Assembly: GCF_900187455.1 (NCBI RefSeq)
Contig: NZ_FYDX01000007.1
Span: 1 to 64,000 of the forward strand
DNA length: 64,000 bases
From: Pseudomonas sp. Irchel 3E13
Lineage (GTDB): Bacteria > Pseudomonadota > Gammaproteobacteria > Pseudomonadales > Pseudomonadaceae
Direction of reading: 5' to 3'
The notes beneath the pieces were generated by a model. It saw nothing but the letters and a program-made list of their open reading frames with translations, ran no database searches and was not told the DNA's origin. The first letter of the stretch is position 1; every line of letters starts with the position of its first letter. Shown here one piece after another: positions 62,768 through 64,000 of the stretch. Both the position numbers and the translations under genes were made by a program.

Positions 62768-64000
62768 ATGAACAAGAACAACCGCCACCCCGCCGACGGC
62801 AAGAAGCCTGTCACCATCTTCGGTCCCGACTTCCCTTTCGCCTTCGATGACTGGATTGAGCATCCGGCCGGCCTGGGCAGCATTCCCGCCGAACGTCATG
62901 GTGAAGAAGTGGCGATCGTCGGTGCCGGTATCGCCGGGCTGGTGGCGGCCTATGAGCTGATGAAGCTGGGCCTCAAGCCGGTGGTCTACGAGGCCTCGAA
63001 GATGGGCGGGCGCCTGCGTTCGCAAGCCTTCGCCGGGACCGAAGGCATCGTCGCCGAGCTGGGCGGCATGCGCTTTCCGGTGTCGTCCACGGCCTTCTAT
63101 CACTACGTCGACAAGCTTGGCCTCGAGACCAAGCCCTTCCCCAACCCGCTGACGCCCGCCTCGGGCAGCACGGTGATCGACCTCGAAGGCCAGACCCACT
63201 ACGCGGAAAAGATCAGCGACCTTCCGGCCCTGTTCCAGGAAGTCGCCGACGCCTGGGCCGATGCCCTGGAAGACGGCGCGCGCTTCGGCGATATCCAGCA
63301 GGCGATCCGCGACCGCGATGTACCGCGTCTGAAAGAACTGTGGAACACGCTGGTTCCGCTGTGGGACGACCGCACCTTCTACGACTTCGTCGCCACCTCG
63401 AAAGCCTTCGCCAAGCTGAGCTTCCTGCACCGCGAAGTGTTCGGTCAGGTCGGTTTCGGCACCGGCGGCTGGGACTCGGACTTCCCCAACTCGATGCTGG
63501 AAATCTTCCGCGTGGTGATGACCAACTGCGACGACCATCAGCATCTGGTGGTCGGCGGCGTCGAGCAGGTGCCGCTGGGTATCTGGAAGCACGTGCCCGA
63601 GCGCTGCGACCATTGGCCGGCCGGCACCAGCCTGGCCTCGTTGCACCGGGGTGCGCCGCGGCCGGGGGTCAAGCGCATCGCCCGCAATGCCGACGGCAGC
63701 GTGGCGGTCACCGATAACTGGGGCGATACGCGCAACTACGCAGCCGTGCTGACCACCTGCCAGAGCTGGCTGCTGACCACCCAGATCGAGTGCGAAGAGT
63801 CGCTGTTCTCGCAGAAGATGTGGATGGCCCTGGACCGCACCCGCTACATGCAGTCGTCGAAGACTTTCGTGATGGTCGATCGGCCGTTCTGGAAGGACAA
63901 GGACCCGGAAACCGGCCGCGACCTGATGAGCATGACCCTCACCGACCGCCTGACCCGCGGCACCTACCTGTTCGACAACGGCGACGACAAGCCGGGGGTC
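62768..64000 (+). CDS. davB: L-lysine 2-monooxygenase (5-prime part)
   Basis: A flavoprotein amine oxidase that converts lysine to 5-aminovaleramide, the first step of the aminovalerate pathway. The 411 codons present show the FAD-binding VAIVGAGIAGLVAAYEL (about 48-64), YEASKMGGRLRS and ELGGMRFP. The sequence closely follows what I recall of P. putida DavB. It runs off the right edge without a stop; davA would be expected nearby. Tryptophan 2-monooxygenase is the related alternative. Confidence 0.88.
   Translation, partial: MNKNNRHPADGKKPVTIFGPDFPFAFDDWIEHPAGLGSIPAERHGEEVAIVGAGIAGLVAAYELMKLGLKPVVYEASKMGGRLRSQAFAGTEGIVAELGGMRFPVSSTAFYHYVDKLGLETKPFPNPLTPASGSTVIDLEGQTHYAEKISDLPALFQEVADAWADALEDGARFGDIQQAIRDRDVPRLKELWNTLVPLWDDRTFYDFVATSKAFAKLSFLHREVFGQVGFGTGGWDSDFPNSMLEIFRVVMTNCDDHQHLVVGGVEQVPLGIWKHVPERCDHWPAGTSLASLHRGAPRPGVKRIARNADGSVAVTDNWGDTRNYAAVLTTCQSWLLTTQIECEESLFSQKMWMALDRTRYMQSSKTFVMVDRPFWKDKDPETGRDLMSMTLTDRLTRGTYLFDNGDDKPGV

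Overview
The window is a chromosomal stretch of a fluorescent-type Pseudomonas. The gene order (rrn, tyrS, mepM, anmK, erpA, argC, hemJ, coq7, vfr, trpCDG, estA, trpE, gph, rpe, agtABCD/agtSR, amgK-murU, lptD-surA-pdxA-rsmA-apaGH, glpE, prkA-yeaH-spoVR, cca, folKB, plsY, tsaD, rpsU-dnaG-rpoD, rmcA) follows the P. aeruginosa core chromosome closely. High G+C codon use, REP elements of the type TGTAGGAGCGAGC and the recognisable Pseudomonas proteins agree. Nearly everything is ordinary single-copy core genome; the one clear insertion is a group II intron.

Layout. 1-400: promoter and leader of an rRNA operon that runs leftwards out of the window, with three tandem sigma70 promoters. 476-10555: tyrS, a cell-wall endopeptidase, anmK, erpA, argC, hemJ, several oxidoreductases, a HIT protein and coq7. 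10599-12570: an OsmC protein, the cAMP receptor Vfr and a lipoate-ligase-like protein. 12624-19051: tryptophan genes in two blocks (trpGDC and trpE), each behind its own 14-codon leader peptide with two Trp codons, with the autotransporter esterase EstA between them. 19117-20495: gph-rpe. 20619-28246: the AgtABCD uptake system and its AgtSR two-component regulator. 28341-31792: a DUF3530 protein, a J-domain protein and the murU-amgK cell-wall salvage pair.

31793-35108: the lptD leader, interrupted by a group II intron (about 2.5 kb, intact reverse transcriptase/maturase with HNH domain, domains V and VI) preceded by a further 506 bases that also start like a group II intron. This composite, sitting 70 bases upstream of an essential outer-membrane gene, is the most unusual object in the window.

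35109-42665: lptD-surA-pdxA-rsmA-apaG-apaH-glpE, tightly packed and partly overlapping. 42947-47836: the prkA-yeaH-spoVR trio, whose joint molecular job is unknown. 47897-56333: cca, folK/folB, plsY, tsaD and the macromolecular synthesis operon rpsU-dnaG-rpoD. 56458-60291: the c-di-GMP enzyme RmcA and a CAU-anticodon tRNA that looks like tRNA-Ile2. 60345-64000: an AraC regulator, a PanB paralogue, an Lrp-type regulator and the start of davB (lysine 2-monooxygenase), cut by the window edge.

How parts connect: AnmK, AmgK and MurU belong to the same peptidoglycan recycling route. DavB starts the lysine-to-5-aminovalerate route, and Agt is known in P. aeruginosa as the 5-aminovalerate/GABA uptake system. 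LptD and SurA act together in outer-membrane assembly. TrpE and TrpG form anthranilate synthase and appear to be co-controlled by twin attenuators.
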